From Panagrolaimus kolymaensis (Eukaryota; Nematoda; Chromadorea; Rhabditida; Panagrolaimidae): a stretch of 64,000 nucleotides of DNA. The notes beneath the pieces were generated by a model. It had not been told where the DNA came from and did no database searches. It saw only the letters and a list, made by a program, of their open reading frames with translations. The stretch's first letter is position 1. Each line of letters starts with the position of its first letter. Of the stretch, positions 61,856 to 64,000 are shown one piece after another. The position numbers and the translations under genes were made by a program. The stretch is taken from positions 1-64,000 of the forward strand of contig JAJQJQ010000062.1 in the NCBI GenBank assembly GCA_028622995.1. The letters are read 5' to 3'.

Positions 61856-62631
61856 TTTCTCAATAAGCTGATTCTCTCGCTCTTATGCGCTTCGCTTGAT
61901 CAACAACTAATAACTACTTTGTGCTATTGTAATGTGATAATTTTTTATGTAACAAAAAAATTGAAATAGATACTAATCTCCTTTTATTTTTGTTGTTTAC
62001 ATATTTTTTTGGGGGAAACTTGGAACTCTTTGATTCATTTGAAAAGTTAGCAAAGCAAAACAGACAAGTCCAATATGAAACGGCGTAGCAGCTATCATTA
62101 AAGAATCCAACCATAAGAATCAACAACATTTGCTCAACTTGCATTGATGTTCACGATGTCTTCGAAACAAAAAAAAAGAAATGGAAAAAAATAACACAAA
62201 AAAGACCAAAAATAACTTATCTTAAGTGAGTAGTATACATGGATTCAATTATTTTTTAGAAGGTTAGTTATGAATATGCTATGTTAACATTAACAATACA
62301 ACCAAGCAAAACAAATTAATGATCAAATGAGAGTATCATCATCATTTCATAAATTATCCTTTATTTCTTGTCCTCATGAGTCTTGACACGTAAGCTTGTG
62401 CAAGATATTCTTCGTTCGCGTCAATGGTTTCACGCTTTTATTGCCTCTGATTTCGTTCTTCATCATTTTGGTTTTGTAAAGTGCTGCCAATAAATGGTAC
62501 AATAAATATTTTTATGTGATTAAATTTGCGTGTGTTTCGATTTTTAATACCATGTACAACAATATTTATCCAATGAATATTAACCAAAACTTTTCAGGTA
62601 ACATATTCCTGTCAAAAGATTGTCGCTAAAA
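61856..62631. other. Intergenic region before the last F-box-like genes
   Basis: No gene is supported. The sequence is AT-rich with an AATAAA near 62491. Confidence 0.45.
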
Positions 62632-63575
62632 ATGGTTGAAAGGCTTTTGTTCAATCTTTCAAATTTCCATCAACAAGGATTTCCCTTTTCTCCGAAACTC
62701 ATCCGATACATGATCGCAAATGCTGATGCTGAAATCAAACAAAAGCTGGATCGTAGCTGTAAATATTTTTACAAAGAAGCTCCTTAATTCATCATTGACA
62801 ATATTGAAATCAATGAAGCGAAGCAACGACTTGAAAATGAAGCTTATGGTGGATGCATGGATTTTATCGACGATGATCAACTTCATATTTTCCTGGAGAA
62901 AAGTAACAACATTTGGGTTATAAAGAAACTCAACATATTCCTCTGTCATGATCTTTATATTCAACTTTTTAATAAGGTTATTAGATGTGATGCTAAAGAA
63001 ATTTCAATTTACAATATATATATGTCATTCTTTGATTACTTACTATTAACTAAATCTCGAAAAGTTGAATGTTTGGACTTGTCATCATCTTCAATTGTTT
63101 ATGGTTTAGATAGAGCTTTAGTTCCATTGGAAGATGTATTAGTTATGGTACCAAATGCAAGGGTTATACGGTAATCATTTTTATATTTTTATCATATTTT
63201 AATTTACTATTATGTTTTTTAGGATGTTAGATTGCAACATCACCTCTGATACAATGAAAAATCTACTTGCAATTCCATGGAAGCAGAAGATTATTGAATT
63301 GAATTTCAACAATGTCGATGATCCATTGGATGGTAATTTGTTTTTCAAGTTTGTCAAGGTAAAATTTTTGAAGGTTCTTTACTTTGTGCAATTTAATGTT
63401 TCAGAAGCATGTTGATCCTGAAGCCAAAATTCATGTTCATTTCAAGGATGAAACTGATACCTTTCAAAATCTTTACGATCAAATGGTTGTTGAATCTGGA
63501 AAAAAGATGCAAACTTTTGGACATGTCGCTCCTATTTTGAAAAAACCAACAAGAATTCAACAACTTCTATCTTAG
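62632..63575 (+). pseudogene. F-box-like protein gene with one premature stop
   Basis: Exons 62632-63170, 63223-63358 and 63405-63575. The N-terminus has an F-box-like segment (FPFSPKLIRYMIANADAE, then LDRSCKYFYKEAP), followed at 62785-62787 by TAA. The same frame then stays open (FIIDNIEINEAKQRLENEAY) across two well-formed introns to RIQQLLS and a final TAG at 63573. The neighbour at 63576 has a tyrosine codon at the matching place (FFHQKNPYHIVDDF), so the TAA is probably a recent TAT/TAC change. Leucine-repeat segments include VECLDLSSSSIVYGLDRA and MLDCNITSDTM. One lesion only, so it may be a young pseudogene, a polymorphism or an assembly error. Confidence 0.7.
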
Positions 63576-64000
63576 ATGGCTTCCTGTACCTCGATTATTG
63601 AAATTATTCAAGGTGAATCTGTTCCATTTATGAAACCATCTGCTCCAAAACTACTTACTTACAGTGATGAAAATGTGGAACGACAGTATACCACTTTTCC
63701 TTATCCTCATATGTGTTACATCCGTGAAAATGCCGATGCTGAAACATGGAAGAAGCTAGAACGTACATGCAAATTCTTTCATCAAAAGAATCCATATCAT
63801 ATTGTTGACGATTTTCATGTTGCAGCTGATGGTAAAATCACACTGACTGTTGATAATAACAAAATCATGTTTGATAATGAAATGGAAATGATTATAATTG
63901 ACAAACCTCTTTGGATTACAAATTCAATTAATATTACTGGGCAAGGTGGTTTATACACCGATTATCGAATGGAAGCACTTCGTATTTTGACTGGACCTTT
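63576..64000 (+). CDS. F-box-like protein, 5' part
   Basis: Open from the ATG at 63576 to the window end (141 residues, no stop seen). It begins MASCTSIIEIIQGESVPF and has the same F-box-like segment as its upstream neighbour (FPYPHMCYIRENADAETWKK, LERTCKFFHQKNPYHIV). A repeat part follows (MIIIDKPLWITNSINITG). The ATG follows the neighbour's TAG without any gap and in the same frame. The pair are tandem duplicates. There is no room for a promoter or leader between them, so either the two are read from one transcript or the start lies elsewhere. Confidence 0.65.
   Translation, partial: MASCTSIIEIIQGESVPFMKPSAPKLLTYSDENVERQYTTFPYPHMCYIRENADAETWKKLERTCKFFHQKNPYHIVDDFHVAADGKITLTVDNNKIMFDNEMEMIIIDKPLWITNSINITGQGGLYTDYRMEALRILTGP

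Overview
This is AT-rich eukaryotic DNA, most likely from a nematode. Genes have short introns, mostly GT...TTTTAG or TTTCAG. They include a LIN-42/PERIOD homologue with nematode-style structure, an intron-split polyubiquitin gene, a GY/W-rich caenacin/NLP-like peptide precursor, and several nematode-type F-box-like genes. A relative of the Panagrolaimidae is a guess from style only. Splice sites were placed by eye from consensus and reading-frame continuity; where I give a full exon chain, the exon lengths add up to an open frame unless stated.

Layout. 1-9580 is a satellite array of about 63 tandem copies of a 150-151 bp monomer with higher-order (5- and 10-monomer) repetition. 9.6-14.9 kb is repeat-rich: diverged satellite monomers, a fold-back transposon at a TA target, and a 163-bp triplication. 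It surrounds one small secreted protein that resembles a beta/gamma-crystallin. 15.0-22.5 kb (minus) is a lin-42/period gene. 22.5-28.0 kb is low-complexity DNA holding a 283-bp GC-rich hAT-like element with an 8-bp target duplication. 28.0-28.9 kb (minus) is polyubiquitin. 29.9-36.7 kb (plus) is a compact run of BAR-domain protein, PUS10 pseudouridine synthase and TOP3B topoisomerase; the last two are 202 bp apart and may be an operon.

37.8-49.5 kb is a duplicated region. A 3.6-kb block occurs twice, each with an F-box-like pseudogene (minus) and an intact single-pass membrane protein gene (plus). A third, partial block fuses the signal peptide and ectodomain of the membrane protein to the C-terminal exons of an SLC17-type transporter whose parent copy lies next door (50.0-52.0 kb). 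The result is an open chimeric gene. A solo LTR interrupts the second block.

52.5-53.0 kb (minus) is the GY/W-rich peptide precursor. 54.0-59.0 kb holds two F-box-like genes, the second split by a 1.95-kb insertion with three GC-rich hairpins at its right end. 59.3-61.9 kb holds two small membrane-protein genes. 62.6-64.0 kb holds an F-box-like pseudogene with one nonsense codon, abutted by a related gene that runs off the window.

The housekeeping genes (ubiquitin, PUS10, TOP3B, LIN-42) sit beside young, fast-changing accessory families. The most unusual content is the duplication/fusion locus at 37.8-52.0 kb and the transposon insertions whose empty sites can be read in paralogous sequence in the same window. 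I found no tRNA, rRNA or CRISPR array.
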